A stretch of 64,000 nucleotides of DNA from Lichenicoccus sp965213775 (GTDB lineage Bacteria > Pseudomonadota > Alphaproteobacteria > Acetobacterales > Acetobacteraceae), in assembly GCA_965213775.1 (NCBI GenBank), contig CBDCAC010000001.1:372001-436000 (forward strand), read 5' to 3'. Shown here piece by piece: positions 1 through 10,389 of the stretch. Position 1 is the stretch's first letter; each line of letters begins with the position of its first letter. The position numbers and the translations under genes are program-made. The notes under the pieces are model-generated. The model saw only the letters and a program-made list of their open reading frames with translations. It was not told where the DNA came from and searched no databases.

Positions 1-939
1 GAAGCTTCGGTGGAAGCGGGCACGGTCGAACCCGGGCTGGCTGGTGCAGATCGCGGGCGCGACCCGGGCCAGAGCCTCCGAGCAGGGGGCGAGGAAGTCG
101 AAATGCCCGGCCTGCGGCACGACGTGGAACTCGGGCGGGCGCGGCAGGGCAAGCCTCACCGACTCGGCGTAGAACGGGTCCGGCAGCACCGCGTCGTCGC
201 CGGCTCGCCAGAGCTGCACCGGTGCTGCGACGGCGCGAAGCCCGCGCGCGTCGAAGGCGAAGCCCAGAGCCGGCACCGCGACCGCGATCGCCCTTACGCG
301 CGCATCATGCGGCCACGCCGCACCCGGCGCCGGCACGGCAGGCGCACCGGGACCGCTATGGGCGGCGATCAGGCGGCAGTCGAAGAAGGAGGGGTGGGCC
401 GCGCAGTGCGGGGCGATCCGGCCGAGATCGGGCTCGCCGCCGGCGGCGATCAGCGCCGTGAGGCCGCCGGCGGAGAAGCCGAAGGCGCCGATGCGCGCCG
501 CATCGACCGCGCCCGGCGACCAGGCGGTGGTCACGGCGTCGATCACCGCGGAGAGCTGGCGCACCCGTCCCGGCAGATCCAGCGCCCGGCTCTGGTCGCG
601 GTAGGTGTCGCCCGTATGGCTCGGCGCCGCCACCACGAAGCCCGCGCGCGCCAGCGCCAGCGCGGTGTCGCTGTGGCCGGCGAAGTCGCCGCCGTTGCCG
701 TGCGAGATCACCACCAGGGGCAGGTGCCGCCCATCGGGCGCCGCGTCCGGCACCAGCGCCTGGGTGAACAATCCGACCCGCGTGGCGCGAGGCGTCCCCT
801 GCGCCGGATACCACAGCCCGACCTCGATCGGCGGGTTCGGGCCATCGCGGACCTGAAGCAGGGTGAACCCGACCTCGCCTGCGGAGGCCGCCGTCGTGAA
901 CCAGATCATCAGCGCGGCCGTGAACAGGGTCCGTCTCAT
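1..939 (-). CDS. secreted alpha/beta hydrolase, dienelactone-hydrolase-like (3' end cut by window edge)
   Basis: The reading frame starts with ATG at 939 and runs open off the left edge (313 codons visible). Residues 1-20 form a signal peptide ending A-S-A-G, so the enzyme is probably periplasmic. An HGNGG oxyanion-type motif lies near residue 80, the nucleophile elbow GFSAGG near 154-159 (Ser156), and a QAGHF histidine motif late in the visible part, the classical order Ser...His of alpha/beta hydrolases. The layout resembles the dienelactone hydrolase / PAF-acetylhydrolase-like group. The substrate is unknown. It is divergent from the LytTR gene, with about 60 bp between starts. Confidence 0.8.
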   Translation of the reverse strand, partial: MRRTLFTAALMIWFTTAASAGEVGFTLLQVRDGPNPPIEVGLWYPAQGTPRATRVGLFTQALVPDAAPDGRHLPLVVISHGNGGDFAGHSDTALALARAGFVVAAPSHTGDTYRDQSRALDLPGRVRQLSAVIDAVTTAWSPGAVDAARIGAFGFSAGGLTALIAAGGEPDLGRIAPHCAAHPSFFDCRLIAAHSGPGAPAVPAPGAAWPHDARVRAIAVAVPALGFAFDARGLRAVAAPVQLWRAGDDAVLPDPFYAESVRLALPRPPEFHVVPQAGHFDFLAPCSEALARVAPAICTSQPGFDRARFHRSF

Positions 940-999
940 GGCGCTTCTCTCCGCTTGCCGCTCCGGCATGGCCGAGTCGTCTTGACGGCGCGAGGACCG

Positions 1000-1845
1000 A
1001 TGCGCGATTGGGCGAGCCGGCGCGTGAGCGGGCGGATGGGCCGCGAGCGGGATGACGCGATGGTCGTGGAGACGAAGGGCCTGTTCGGCGACCGTCGGGA
1101 ATGGGCGCGCGACCTCGCGATCGCCGCGGCGGCGGGACTGTTCCTCGGCCTCGTCGGCCCGTTCGGCAGCTACCTGAACCGGTCCCGGCTGGCCGTCCTC
1201 GGCTACTGGATCGGCGCGCTGCTGCTCGGCGCGATCCTGTTCGGCGTGACCCTGCGTCCGGCGGTGCGGCTGGCGCCGCGCCTCGGCGTGCCGCCCCTGG
1301 CGGCGCTGGCGGCGGCGGCGCTGCTCGTCGCCATCCCGTTGAGCCTGATCTGCCATGCGGTCGCAGTCGCGCTGTGGCCGGCACCGATCGGTCGGATCGG
1401 CCTGCTCGCCTGGTACGGGCAGACCCTGATCATCTCCGCCCCGCTTGCCCTGGGCTACGGGATGGGCGCCGGCCGCGCCGCGCCGCCGCCGGCCGCGACC
1501 GAGCCGCCGGCGCAGGAGCCGGGCACGACCTCCGATCTGCTGTCCCGCCTGCCCCTGCCGCTGGGCCGGGAGCTGCTGGCCCTGCAGATGGAGGATCACT
1601 ACGTGCGCGCGCACACCAGCCGAGGCTCGGTGCTGATCCTGATCCCGATGCGGCAGGCGGTGGCGGAGCTGGCCGGCATGCCGGGGATGAGGATCCACCG
1701 CTCCTGGTGGGTGGCGCGGGATGCCGTGACCGGCTCGGTGCAGGACGGCCGCAACCTGCGCCTGCGGCTCGCCAACGGCCTGGAAGCCCCGGTCTCGAGG
1801 GCAAATGTCGCCGCAGTCAGGCAAGCCCACCTAACCTGTCTCTAA
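1000..1845 (+). CDS. membrane-anchored LytTR-domain transcriptional regulator
   Basis: Around four hydrophobic segments fill roughly residues 35-150, followed by a Pro/Ala linker and a C-terminal LytTR DNA-binding domain (about 175-280). The domain shows the typical LLALQMEDHYVRAHT and RIHRSWWVARDAV blocks. Such proteins are single-component, membrane-tethered regulators without a receiver domain. The start at 1000 is preferred because GAGG sits four bases upstream; ATGs at 1036 and 1060 are alternatives. It is transcribed divergently from the secreted hydrolase and could control it (inference). The frame is open far upstream, but that part is antisense to the hydrolase and reads as non-coding. 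Confidence 0.8.
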   Translation: MRDWASRRVSGRMGRERDDAMVVETKGLFGDRREWARDLAIAAAAGLFLGLVGPFGSYLNRSRLAVLGYWIGALLLGAILFGVTLRPAVRLAPRLGVPPLAALAAAALLVAIPLSLICHAVAVALWPAPIGRIGLLAWYGQTLIISAPLALGYGMGAGRAAPPPAATEPPAQEPGTTSDLLSRLPLPLGRELLALQMEDHYVRAHTSRGSVLILIPMRQAVAELAGMPGMRIHRSWWVARDAVTGSVQDGRNLRLRLANGLEAPVSRANVAAVRQAHLTCL

Positions 1846-1896
1846 GATCGGGGGCCTGGGGCCTCAGGCCCCAGCGGGTCCAGGGCAGCGCCCTGG
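1846..1896. repeat. dispersed repeat, short form, copy 1 of 7
   Basis: This fills the gap between the convergent LytTR and radA genes. It contains the two palindromic cores seen in the other copies: a GGGGCCTCAGGCCCC hairpin, then GGGTCCAGGGC followed by AGCGCCCTGG. It is likely to form RNA hairpins read from either side. Confidence 0.7.
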
Positions 1897-3312
1897 TCAC
1901 CCCACCGAGGCCTCCGGCGCGAACAGCGTCACCAGGTCCGACAGGTGGCCGATCTCGTGCAGCCGCAGCCCATCGGGAGGCACCAGCTTCTGGGCGCCGC
2001 TGCGCGCCAGCCGTCGCGGCAGCACCGCCTGCTCGAAGCCGAGCTTGGCGGCCTCCTTGAGCCGCGCTTCGGACTGCGCCACCTGGCGCACCTCGCCCGA
2101 CAGCCCGACCTCGCCGAAATACACCGAGCCGGCGCTGGTCGGCTGTCCGGTGGCGGCCGAGACCAGGGCGGCGGCGACCGCGAGGTCGGCCGCCGGCTCC
2201 AGCACGCGCAGGCCGCCGGCGACGTTGAGGTAGACGTCGGACGCGGCCAGCTTGAGGCCGCAGCGGGTTTCCAGCACCGCCAGCAGCATCGCCAGCCGGG
2301 CGCTGTCCCAGCCCACCACCGCGCGACGCGGCGAGGTGCCGCTGTTCGGCGACAGCAGCGCCTGGATCTCCAGCAGCACCGGCCGCGTGCCCTCGAGGCC
2401 CGCGAACACCGCCGAGCCCGCGATGTTGCCGCGCCGCTCGGCCAGGAACAGCGCCGACGGGTTCGGCACCTCTGCGAGGCCGCGGTCGGTCATCGCAAAC
2501 ACGCCGATCTCGTCGGTGGCGCCGAAGCGGTTCTTGGCCGCGCGCAGGATGCGGAACTGGTGGCCGCGGTCGCCCTCGAAATACAGCACCGCGTCGACCA
2601 TGTGCTCGAGCACGCGGGGCCCGGCGAGCGCGCCCTCCTTGGTCACGTGGCCGACCAGCACCAGGCCGAAGCCGCGCGACTTCGCCAGCCGGATCAGCTC
2701 GAAGGCGCAGGCGCGCACCTGGCTGACGGTGCCCGGCGCGCTGTCGATGCTGTCGAGCCACATGGTCTGGATGGAATCGATCACCACCAGGGCGGCGTCG
2801 CGCTCGGCCTCCAGGCTGGCGGCGATCTCGGTCACGTTGATCGCCGCCGCCAGCTCCAGCCGGGGTGCCTCCAGGCCGAGGCGGCGCGCGCGCAGCCGCA
2901 ACTGGTCGACCGCCTCCTCGCCGGAGATGTAGAGGACGCGTCGGCCGCCCTCGCTCTGCGACCCCGCCTGGCTCATCGCCGCCGCCGCCTGCAGCAGCAG
3001 GGTGGACTTGCCGATCCCCGGATCGCCGCCGACCAGCACCACCGAGGCCGGCACCAGGCCGCCGCCCAGCACCCGGTCGAGCTCGGCGATGCCGGTGCCG
3101 ACGCGCGGCGGCGGCTCGGCCTCCCCCTCGAGGCCGACGAAGGCGATCCGCCCGGGCCGCATCTTACCCGCACGGGTGGCGGTGGCGCGCGGCTCGGCCG
3201 CCTCCTCGACGATGGTGTTCCACTCGCCGCAGGCGTCGCAGCGGCCGCTCCATTTCGGATGGGCGGCGCCGCAGGACTGGCAGACGAACTGCGAGGATGG
3301 CGGACGCTTCAT
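1897..3312 (-). CDS. radA: DNA repair protein RadA
   Basis: 471 residues, close to the usual 455-470. An N-terminal C4 zinc finger (CQSC...CDAC) is followed by the RecA-like ATPase with Walker A GGDPGIGKST, the RadA signature KNRFG, and a C-terminal Lon-protease-like domain. RadA is a branch-migration helicase acting with RecA in recombinational repair. The ATG at 3312 (MKRPPSSQF) is chosen because it directly precedes the zinc finger; the longer frame would run into mlaF. It follows mlaF by 7 nt and is probably co-transcribed with mlaE-mlaF. Confidence 0.95.
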   Translation of the reverse strand: MKRPPSSQFVCQSCGAAHPKWSGRCDACGEWNTIVEEAAEPRATATRAGKMRPGRIAFVGLEGEAEPPPRVGTGIAELDRVLGGGLVPASVVLVGGDPGIGKSTLLLQAAAAMSQAGSQSEGGRRVLYISGEEAVDQLRLRARRLGLEAPRLELAAAINVTEIAASLEAERDAALVVIDSIQTMWLDSIDSAPGTVSQVRACAFELIRLAKSRGFGLVLVGHVTKEGALAGPRVLEHMVDAVLYFEGDRGHQFRILRAAKNRFGATDEIGVFAMTDRGLAEVPNPSALFLAERRGNIAGSAVFAGLEGTRPVLLEIQALLSPNSGTSPRRAVVGWDSARLAMLLAVLETRCGLKLAASDVYLNVAGGLRVLEPAADLAVAAALVSAATGQPTSAGSVYFGEVGLSGEVRQVAQSEARLKEAAKLGFEQAVLPRRLARSGAQKLVPPDGLRLHEIGHLSDLVTLFAPEASVG

Positions 3313-3319
3313 GGCCGGG

Positions 3320-4099
3320 CTAGCGCCGCAGCTCCATGCCGATCGGACCCTCGCGCCTGCCATGGGTGAACTGGTCGACCATCGGGTTGCCGCTGCGCAG
3401 CAGCGACGCCGCCGGCCCCTGCCAGACCAGCCTGCCGCGATACAGCATCGCCGCGTCGTCGCCGATGCGGGTCGCCGACGCCATGTCGTGGGTGATGGCG
3501 ATCGCCGTGCTGCCCATGCGCTTGACGCAATCGACGATCAGGCCGTCGATCACCGCCCCCATGATCGGGTCGAGGCCGGTGGTCGGCTCGTCGAAGAACA
3601 GGATCTCCGGCCGCGCCGCGATGGCGCGCGCGAGGCCGACGCGCTTCTGCATGCCGCCCGACAGCTCGGCCGGCGACAGCAGGCCGACGCTCGGATCGAG
3701 ACCGACCTGGCGCAGCACGTCGGCGGCCTGCGCGCGCGCCGCGCGCCGGCTCAAGCCGCGTCGCGCCAGCAGCCCGAAGGCGACGTTCTCCCAGACCGGC
3801 AGGCTGTCGAACAGCGCCCCGTTCTGGAACAGCATGCCGATGCGCCGGTTCACCGCCTCGCGCTGGCGCCGGCCGAGCCGCAGCACGTCGACGCCGTCGA
3901 TCTCGATGCTGCCGGCGTCGGGCTCGATCAGGCCGAGGATGCAGCGCAGCAGCACCGACTTGCCGCTGCCCGAGCCGCCGATCACCACGAAGGAGGTGCC
4001 TGGCATCACGTCCAGGTCGATGCCGTCCAGCACCTGCTTGTCGCCGAACGCCTTGGCCAGCCCCCGCACCCGGATCTTCGGAGTCTCGCCCGCACTCAT
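3320..4099 (-). CDS. mlaF: phospholipid ABC transporter ATP-binding protein MlaF-like
   Basis: 259 residues with Walker A GGSGSGKS, signature LSGGMQKRVGLARA and Walker B ILFFDEPTTGLDP. The M after GG in the signature is typical of the MlaF/Ttg2A/Mkl group. It energises the MlaE permease in moving phospholipids between the inner and outer membranes. Its ATG overlaps the mlaE stop codon (4 bp), so the two are translationally coupled. No mlaD or mlaC lies in the window. Confidence 0.9.
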   Translation of the reverse strand: MSAGETPKIRVRGLAKAFGDKQVLDGIDLDVMPGTSFVVIGGSGSGKSVLLRCILGLIEPDAGSIEIDGVDVLRLGRRQREAVNRRIGMLFQNGALFDSLPVWENVAFGLLARRGLSRRAARAQAADVLRQVGLDPSVGLLSPAELSGGMQKRVGLARAIAARPEILFFDEPTTGLDPIMGAVIDGLIVDCVKRMGSTAIAITHDMASATRIGDDAAMLYRGRLVWQGPAASLLRSGNPMVDQFTHGRREGPIGMELRR

Positions 4100-4881
4100 C
4101 GCGAGAAGAACATCTCGGTGAGCACGTAGTCGAACGCCAGGATCAGGATCGAGGCCGCGACCACCGACGCCGTGGTCGCGGTGCCCACGCCCTCGGCGCC
4201 GCCGCGGCTGTGGTAGCCGTTGTAGCAGCCCATCAGCGCGATCAGGAACCCGAACACCGCCGCCTTGACCAGCCCGACATTGACGTCGATCGGCTGCATC
4301 ACCGCCACCGTGTTGAGGATGTAGTTGGTCGGGCTGAAGCCGAGCTTGGCGGTCGAGACGATGAAGCCGCCCATCACGCCGAGGATGTCGGCCACCACCA
4401 CCAGCAGCGGCAGCGCCAGCGTGCCGGCCAGCAGCCTGGGCGTGACCAGGTACTTCATCGGGTTGGTCGACAGCGTGCCGAGCGCGTCGATCTGGTCGGT
4501 GACGCGCATGGTGCCGATCTCGGCCGCCATCGCCGAGCCGACCCGTCCGGCCACGATCAGCCCGGCCAGCACCGGGCCGAGCTCGCGCACCACCGACAGC
4601 ACGACGATGCCGGCGATGGCACTCTGCGCGTTGTAGCGGGCGAAGCCGGTGTAGGATTGCAGGGCGATCACCCCGCCCGAGAACAGCGCGGTCAGCGCCA
4701 CCACCGGCAGCGAGAAGAAGGCGAACTCGACGAACGCGCCCAGGAAGGCGCGCCAGTAGAAGGGCGGACGCGCCAGGTGCGACAGGCCGCCCAGCGCGAA
4801 CAGGGCCAGGGCGCCGGCCGAGCGGATCAGGCCCAGGGCGCTGGCGCCCAGGCCTGCGACGGCGGAGAGGATGCTGCTCAA
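4096..4881 (-). CDS. mlaE: phospholipid ABC transporter permease MlaE-like
   Basis: 261 residues with the MlaE fold: an N-terminal amphipathic segment, five to six hydrophobic helices, and conserved stretches VVLSVVRELGPVLAGL and AEIGTMRVTDQIDAL. It works with MlaF in retrograde or anterograde phospholipid transport. The order is mlaE-mlaF-radA on the minus strand. The 142 bp upstream, to the end of galE, must hold the promoter; no clear consensus was seen there. The periplasmic MlaD-type partner is absent locally. Confidence 0.9.
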   Translation of the reverse strand: MSSILSAVAGLGASALGLIRSAGALALFALGGLSHLARPPFYWRAFLGAFVEFAFFSLPVVALTALFSGGVIALQSYTGFARYNAQSAIAGIVVLSVVRELGPVLAGLIVAGRVGSAMAAEIGTMRVTDQIDALGTLSTNPMKYLVTPRLLAGTLALPLLVVVADILGVMGGFIVSTAKLGFSPTNYILNTVAVMQPIDVNVGLVKAAVFGFLIALMGCYNGYHSRGGAEGVGTATTASVVAASILILAFDYVLTEMFFSR

Positions 4882-5023
4882 GCGGTCCGCTACCGGTCGC
4901 GTATCGGGTCGGTCGGGCAGGGCTGTCGCATGGCCACGGCTATAGCCCCATCGCGCGCCGGCCGGAAGGGCGCGGCCGGGAGGCGTGAGGCGACGGCGCG
5001 GCGCGACGATCGGGCGTGCGCGG

Positions 5024-6043
<1,020 letters not shown>

Positions 6044-6235
6044 CGCCCGCATCCCCGCCTGCCGCCGCCGCGTCCGGACGCGCCACGTCGTCGCAGCATC
6101 GCATCGAATTCCCAATCCGGATAGCGCGGAGCCGACAGCATGCGGCGGCGCGCCGCGGGCGGAAACAGCAACGGGCTTCCAACGACGCCGAGGCTGACGT
6201 ATGGTCAGGCGCGTGCCGTTCGGATCCTCACCCAG

Positions 6236-7225
6236 ATGACATCGCAGCCGGTCAGGAAGCGCGTCCTCGTCACCGGGGGCGCCGGCTTCCTGGGCTCGCA
6301 CCTGTGCGACCGCCTGGTGCAGCAGGGCCACGACGTGCTGTGCGTCGACAACTACTTCACCGGCCGGCGGGACAACGTCGCGCATCTGCTGGGCTTGCCG
6401 AACTTCGAGGTGATGCGCCACGACATCACCCTGCCGCTGCATGTCGAGGTGGACGAGATCTACAACCTTGCCTGCCCCGCCTCGCCGGTGCACTACCAGT
6501 TCGATCCGGTGCAGACCACCAAGACCAGCGTGATGGGCGCGATCAACGTGCTCGGTATCGCGCGGCGCACCGGTGCGCGCGTGCTGCAGGCCTCGACCAG
6601 CGAGGTGTACGGCGATCCCACCGTGCATCCGCAGACCGAGGAGTATCGCGGCAACGTCAACCCGCTCGGCCCGCGTGCCTGCTACGACGAGGGCAAGCGC
6701 TGCGCCGAGACGCTGTTCTTCGACTACCGACGCCAGCACGGCCTGCGCATCAAGGTGGCGCGGATCTTCAACACCTACGGCCCGCGCATGCACCCCAACG
6801 ACGGCCGCGTGGTGTCGAACTTCATCATCCAGGCGCTCCGCTCCGAGGACGTCACGCTCTACGGCGACGGCGGCCAGACCCGCGCCTTCTGCTACGCCAG
6901 CGACCTGATCGAGGGTCTGCTGGCGCTGATGGCCAGCGAGGACGACATCACCGGCCCGATCAACCTCGGCAACCCGCACGAGATCCCGGTGCGCGAGCTG
7001 GCCGAACGCGTGCTCGCCCTCGTCGGATCGCGCAGCCGGATCGTCTACCGGCCGCTGCCGCAGGACGACCCGATGCAGCGCTGTCCCGACATCACCCGCG
7101 CCCGCGACCTGCTCGGCTGGTCGCCGGTGATCGGGCTCGAGGACGGGCTGCGCCGCACCATCGGCTATTTCGAGACGCTGCTCGGGACCGGATCGCAGAC
7201 CGGCGCCAGGCAACCCGTCCACTGA
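6236..7225 (+). CDS. UDP-glucuronate decarboxylase (UDP-xylose synthase)
   Basis: 329 residues, extended SDR with GGAGFLGSH for NAD. The UXS hallmark NLACPASPVHYQ, STSEVYGDPTVHPQ and the catalytic motif YDEGKR clearly separate it from RmlB-type dehydratases. It converts UDP-glucuronate to UDP-xylose through a 4-keto intermediate. ATG 6236 is chosen since the Rossmann motif begins shortly after it. The next gene downstream makes its substrate, UDP-glucuronate, so the two form a substrate-product operon. GC-rich inverted repeats lie between them. Confidence 0.9.
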   Translation: MTSQPVRKRVLVTGGAGFLGSHLCDRLVQQGHDVLCVDNYFTGRRDNVAHLLGLPNFEVMRHDITLPLHVEVDEIYNLACPASPVHYQFDPVQTTKTSVMGAINVLGIARRTGARVLQASTSEVYGDPTVHPQTEEYRGNVNPLGPRACYDEGKRCAETLFFDYRRQHGLRIKVARIFNTYGPRMHPNDGRVVSNFIIQALRSEDVTLYGDGGQTRAFCYASDLIEGLLALMASEDDITGPINLGNPHEIPVRELAERVLALVGSRSRIVYRPLPQDDPMQRCPDITRARDLLGWSPVIGLEDGLRRTIGYFETLLGTGSQTGARQPVH

Positions 7226-7290
7226 CTTCCCCCGGCCCGCCGGCGGCGCGGCGCCGGCGGCGGGGTCGCGACCCATCGATGGAGTGACCC

Positions 7291-8673
7291 GTGCGTGTAG
7301 CGATGATCGGCGGCGGCTATGTGGGCCTGGTTTCCGGCGCCTGCTTCGCCGAGTTCGGCGTCGAGGTCGCGGTGGTGGAGACCCATCCCGGACGCCTCGA
7401 CGCGCTGCGGGAGGGCCGGATCCCGATCTACGAGCCCGGCCTGGACCGGCTGGTGGCCGACAACATCGCGGCCAACCGGCTCTCCTTCGGCGACGACATC
7501 AGGGCCGCGGTGCAGGATGCGGAATGCATCTTCATCGCGGTCGGCACGCCGCCGCGCAACGGCGACGGCCATGCCGACCTGACCTACGTGTTCGCCGCCG
7601 CCGAGCAGGCGGCGCAGGCGATGTCGGGCTACGCGGTGATCGTCACCAAATCCACGGTGCCGGTCGGCACCAGCCGCCGCATCAGCGAGATCGTCAGCCT
7701 CGCCCGCCCGGACCTCGCCTTCGACGTCGCCTCCAACCCGGAGTTCCTGCGCGAGGGAAGTGCCATCGCCGACTTCATGCGCCCGGACCGGGTGGTCATC
7801 GGCACCGACCTCGCCAAGACCGACGGCAGCGAGCGGGCGCAGGAGGTGATGCGTCGGCTGTATCGGCCGCTCTACCTGATCGAGGCGCCGATCCTGTTCA
7901 CCAGCCTGGAATCCGCCGAGCTGATCAAGTACGCGGCCAACTCGTTCCTGGCGATGAAGATCTCCTTCATCAACGAGATGGCCGATCTGTGCGAGCGGGT
8001 CGGCGGCGACGTGCACGACGTGGCGCGCGGCATCGGCCTGGACGGACGCATCGGCCGCAAGTTCCTGCACGCCGGCGCCGGCTATGGCGGCTCGTGCTTC
8101 CCCAAGGACACGCTGGCGCTGATGCGCATCGCCCAGGAGGCCGGCGCCTCGTCGCGCCTGGTGGAGGCGACCGTGCAGGTCAACGACGCGCGCAAGGCCA
8201 GCATGGGCGCGCGCATCATGTCGGCCTGCGGCGGCTCGGTGCGCGGCAAGACCATCGCGATCCTCGGCCTGACCTTCAAGCCGGAGACCGACGACATGCG
8301 CGACGCGCCCTCGATCCCGATCGTGCACCGCCTGGTGGAGAACGGCGCGCTGATCCGCGCCTACGATCCGGTCGGCATGGAGGCGGCGCGCGGCTGCATG
8401 CCGCAGGGCGCGCAGGCGGCGCGTATCACCTACTGCACCGACGCGCTGGACGCCGCCCGCGACGCCGACGCGCTGATCCTGATCACGGAATGGAACGAGT
8501 TCCGCGCCCTCGCCCCGGCGCGGCTGAAGGAGCTGATGCGGGGGCGGGTGCTGATCGACCTGCGCAACGTCTACGACCCGGCGGCGATGGCCGCGGCGGG
8601 GATGGAGTACAGCTCGATCGGCCGTCCCCGCCCGCGTGCGGCCGCTTCGGCGCAGCGCGCCTCGGCGGGCTGA
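7291..8673 (+). CDS. ugd: UDP-glucose 6-dehydrogenase
   Basis: 460 residues with a GTG start preceded by GGAG. The N-terminal NAD domain starts MRVAMIGGGYVGLVSG. The active-site cysteine lies in GYGGSCFPKDT, and the UDP-binding C-terminal domain contains TFKPETDDMRDAPS. It oxidises UDP-glucose twice to UDP-glucuronate, feeding the upstream UDP-xylose synthase. The Ala/Arg-rich C-terminal tail after residue 440 is unremarkable. It is convergent with the TPR protein (40 bp gap). Confidence 0.93.
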   Translation: MRVAMIGGGYVGLVSGACFAEFGVEVAVVETHPGRLDALREGRIPIYEPGLDRLVADNIAANRLSFGDDIRAAVQDAECIFIAVGTPPRNGDGHADLTYVFAAAEQAAQAMSGYAVIVTKSTVPVGTSRRISEIVSLARPDLAFDVASNPEFLREGSAIADFMRPDRVVIGTDLAKTDGSERAQEVMRRLYRPLYLIEAPILFTSLESAELIKYAANSFLAMKISFINEMADLCERVGGDVHDVARGIGLDGRIGRKFLHAGAGYGGSCFPKDTLALMRIAQEAGASSRLVEATVQVNDARKASMGARIMSACGGSVRGKTIAILGLTFKPETDDMRDAPSIPIVHRLVENGALIRAYDPVGMEAARGCMPQGAQAARITYCTDALDAARDADALILITEWNEFRALAPARLKELMRGRVLIDLRNVYDPAAMAAAGMEYSSIGRPRPRAAASAQRASAG

Positions 8674-8713
8674 GCGGGCCGACCCGGCTTCAGGAAGTCG
8701 GGGCTTCAAGCGG

Positions 8714-10141
8714 TCAGGGCTTCATCCAGCGCCCCACGAGGCTGTCGACATCGATCGCAATCCCGCCGAGCTGCCTGATCCGGCCGCAATAGGCGAGGCC
8801 GAGCGTGCCCGCCGCGACCAGGAACAGCGCCCCCGGGAACGGCACCGCGAGGGTGGCGAGCGTCTGCTCGAACAGCGCCGGATAATGGCCGCGCCCGCGC
8901 AGCGACGGCGCGATGTCCTGCCTGTCCAGGGCGGCGGGCACCGGATAGGTGGCGGTGCGGTCGATCTGGCTGAAGCGCGCCAGCCGCTCGGCGAGGTCGG
9001 GATAGGGGCCGACGACGCCGAGGAAGGGCTGGTCGGCCAGCAGCGGACGCAGGAACGGGATCAGCTCGTGCAGCTCGCCGAGCACCGACAGCCCGGCATG
9101 GAGTACGGTGTCGCGCGCCGCGATCCGCAGCATCTCGGCGAGGAAGCCGAAATGCTCGTGCGCCGTCGCCAGGTGGGCCATGTCCGGCACCGCGATGACG
9201 TCCGCCTCGGCGACCGCGCCCAGCATCGCCCGGCCCATCGACGAGGCGCAGGCCGCGCCGTCGGTCTCGATGCGGCTGCCGAAGGCGCCGAGCCACACCG
9301 AGTTCACCACCGCCGACATCTCCGCCTCGCCCAGGATCAGGTGCGCGCGCAGGCTGCCATAGGTCACCAGCCGCGCATGCGCCTCGGACAGCACGACGAG
9401 GCTGAAGGGCTGGCGCTGCGCGACCGCCGCCGCCAGCCGGTCCAGCAGGTGCGGCGCATCCAGCCAGGCGGCGGAGGCCTGCCTCTGGCCCAGCGTGCGC
9501 AGCACCGCGTCGCGGTCGAACTGCAGCGCCAGCTTGGCGCAGGCGAGGTGCACGAACGGACCGAACGGCGGCGGCACCTCGCGCGCGAAGCCGACCAGCA
9601 TCGCCTCGATGCCGAGCAACTCGTGATAGCCGCCGGTCAGGGCCAGCGAGGTGGTGTAGTTCCACAGCGCGCTGTCGCGGTGACCCAGGATCGGGGCCGC
9701 GATCCGCAGGTGCGGCAGCGCCGCCGCGGGGCGGCCCGCGGCGCAGAGCCGAACGGCGATCCGGTAATGCAGCGACGCATCGTCCGGCTCGGCGGCGAGC
9801 AGCAGGCGCTCGGCGAGCTCGATCGGCTCGCCGGCATCGTCCGCCGCTCCGGCGAGTTCGAGCAGCAGCCTGCAGGCCGGCAGGATGTCCGGCCACAGCG
9901 CGATCGCACGACGGCAGGCGACCAGCGCGTCCGTCGCCTCGCCGCGCGCGGCCAGCAGCCTCGCCTGCAGCAGCCAGGCCCCCGCCTCGCCCGGGTCCGC
10001 CGCCAGCAGCGCCTCGACCTGTGGGGCGGCCGCGTCGAGATCGCCCTGCTCGACCAGAGCCTCGGTCTCGTCCAGCGTCACCGCCGCAACGCGGACCGGC
10101 CGCACCTCCCGGTGCCGGAACAGGTCGACCGGCTTGGCCAC
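8714..10141 (-). CDS. TPR-repeat protein with C-terminal GT-D-like domain, putative
   Basis: 475 residues with a GTG start; GGAGGG lies about 8 nt upstream, supporting it. The first ~170 residues are helix-turn-helix pairs of TPR type (for example AGAWLLQARLLAARGE). The C-terminal half contains GSRIETDGAACASSMGRAM and ends LGLAYCGRIRQLGG then IAIDVDSLVGRWM. That ending resembles the GT-D fold proteins found with glycosyltransferases. Function is unknown; the position beside nucleotide-sugar genes and a secreted protein suggests surface glycan work. The GT-D assignment is a resemblance, not proven. Confidence 0.6.
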   Translation of the reverse strand: MAKPVDLFRHREVRPVRVAAVTLDETEALVEQGDLDAAAPQVEALLAADPGEAGAWLLQARLLAARGEATDALVACRRAIALWPDILPACRLLLELAGAADDAGEPIELAERLLLAAEPDDASLHYRIAVRLCAAGRPAAALPHLRIAAPILGHRDSALWNYTTSLALTGGYHELLGIEAMLVGFAREVPPPFGPFVHLACAKLALQFDRDAVLRTLGQRQASAAWLDAPHLLDRLAAAVAQRQPFSLVVLSEAHARLVTYGSLRAHLILGEAEMSAVVNSVWLGAFGSRIETDGAACASSMGRAMLGAVAEADVIAVPDMAHLATAHEHFGFLAEMLRIAARDTVLHAGLSVLGELHELIPFLRPLLADQPFLGVVGPYPDLAERLARFSQIDRTATYPVPAALDRQDIAPSLRGRGHYPALFEQTLATLAVPFPGALFLVAAGTLGLAYCGRIRQLGGIAIDVDSLVGRWMKP

Positions 10142-10389
10142 GCGATGCGCCCTCCTGTTGCCCGTTCGCCCTGCTGGCCGTTCGCGCCGCTGCCCATTCG
10201 CGCCGTCCTGGCGGCCACGACCAGCGGTGCCGGCAGATCGATGCCGCGACGGGGCAGACCCTGCAACATACGCCGCAGCGACCGGATGTCACAACCTCAG
10301 GCTGCGTCGGGCGGCACGACCGACGTTATTCGGAGCCAAGCCGGATCGGGACACCGTAGGATACGCTAGCGATCCAATCCGGAGATGCC
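10142..10389. other. divergent intergenic region
   Basis: 248 bp between the starts of the TPR protein (minus) and the secreted beta-helix-like protein (plus). It is less GC-rich around 10270-10385 and must hold both promoters. No clear -35/-10 pair, hairpin or RNA gene was recognised. Confidence 0.4.
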
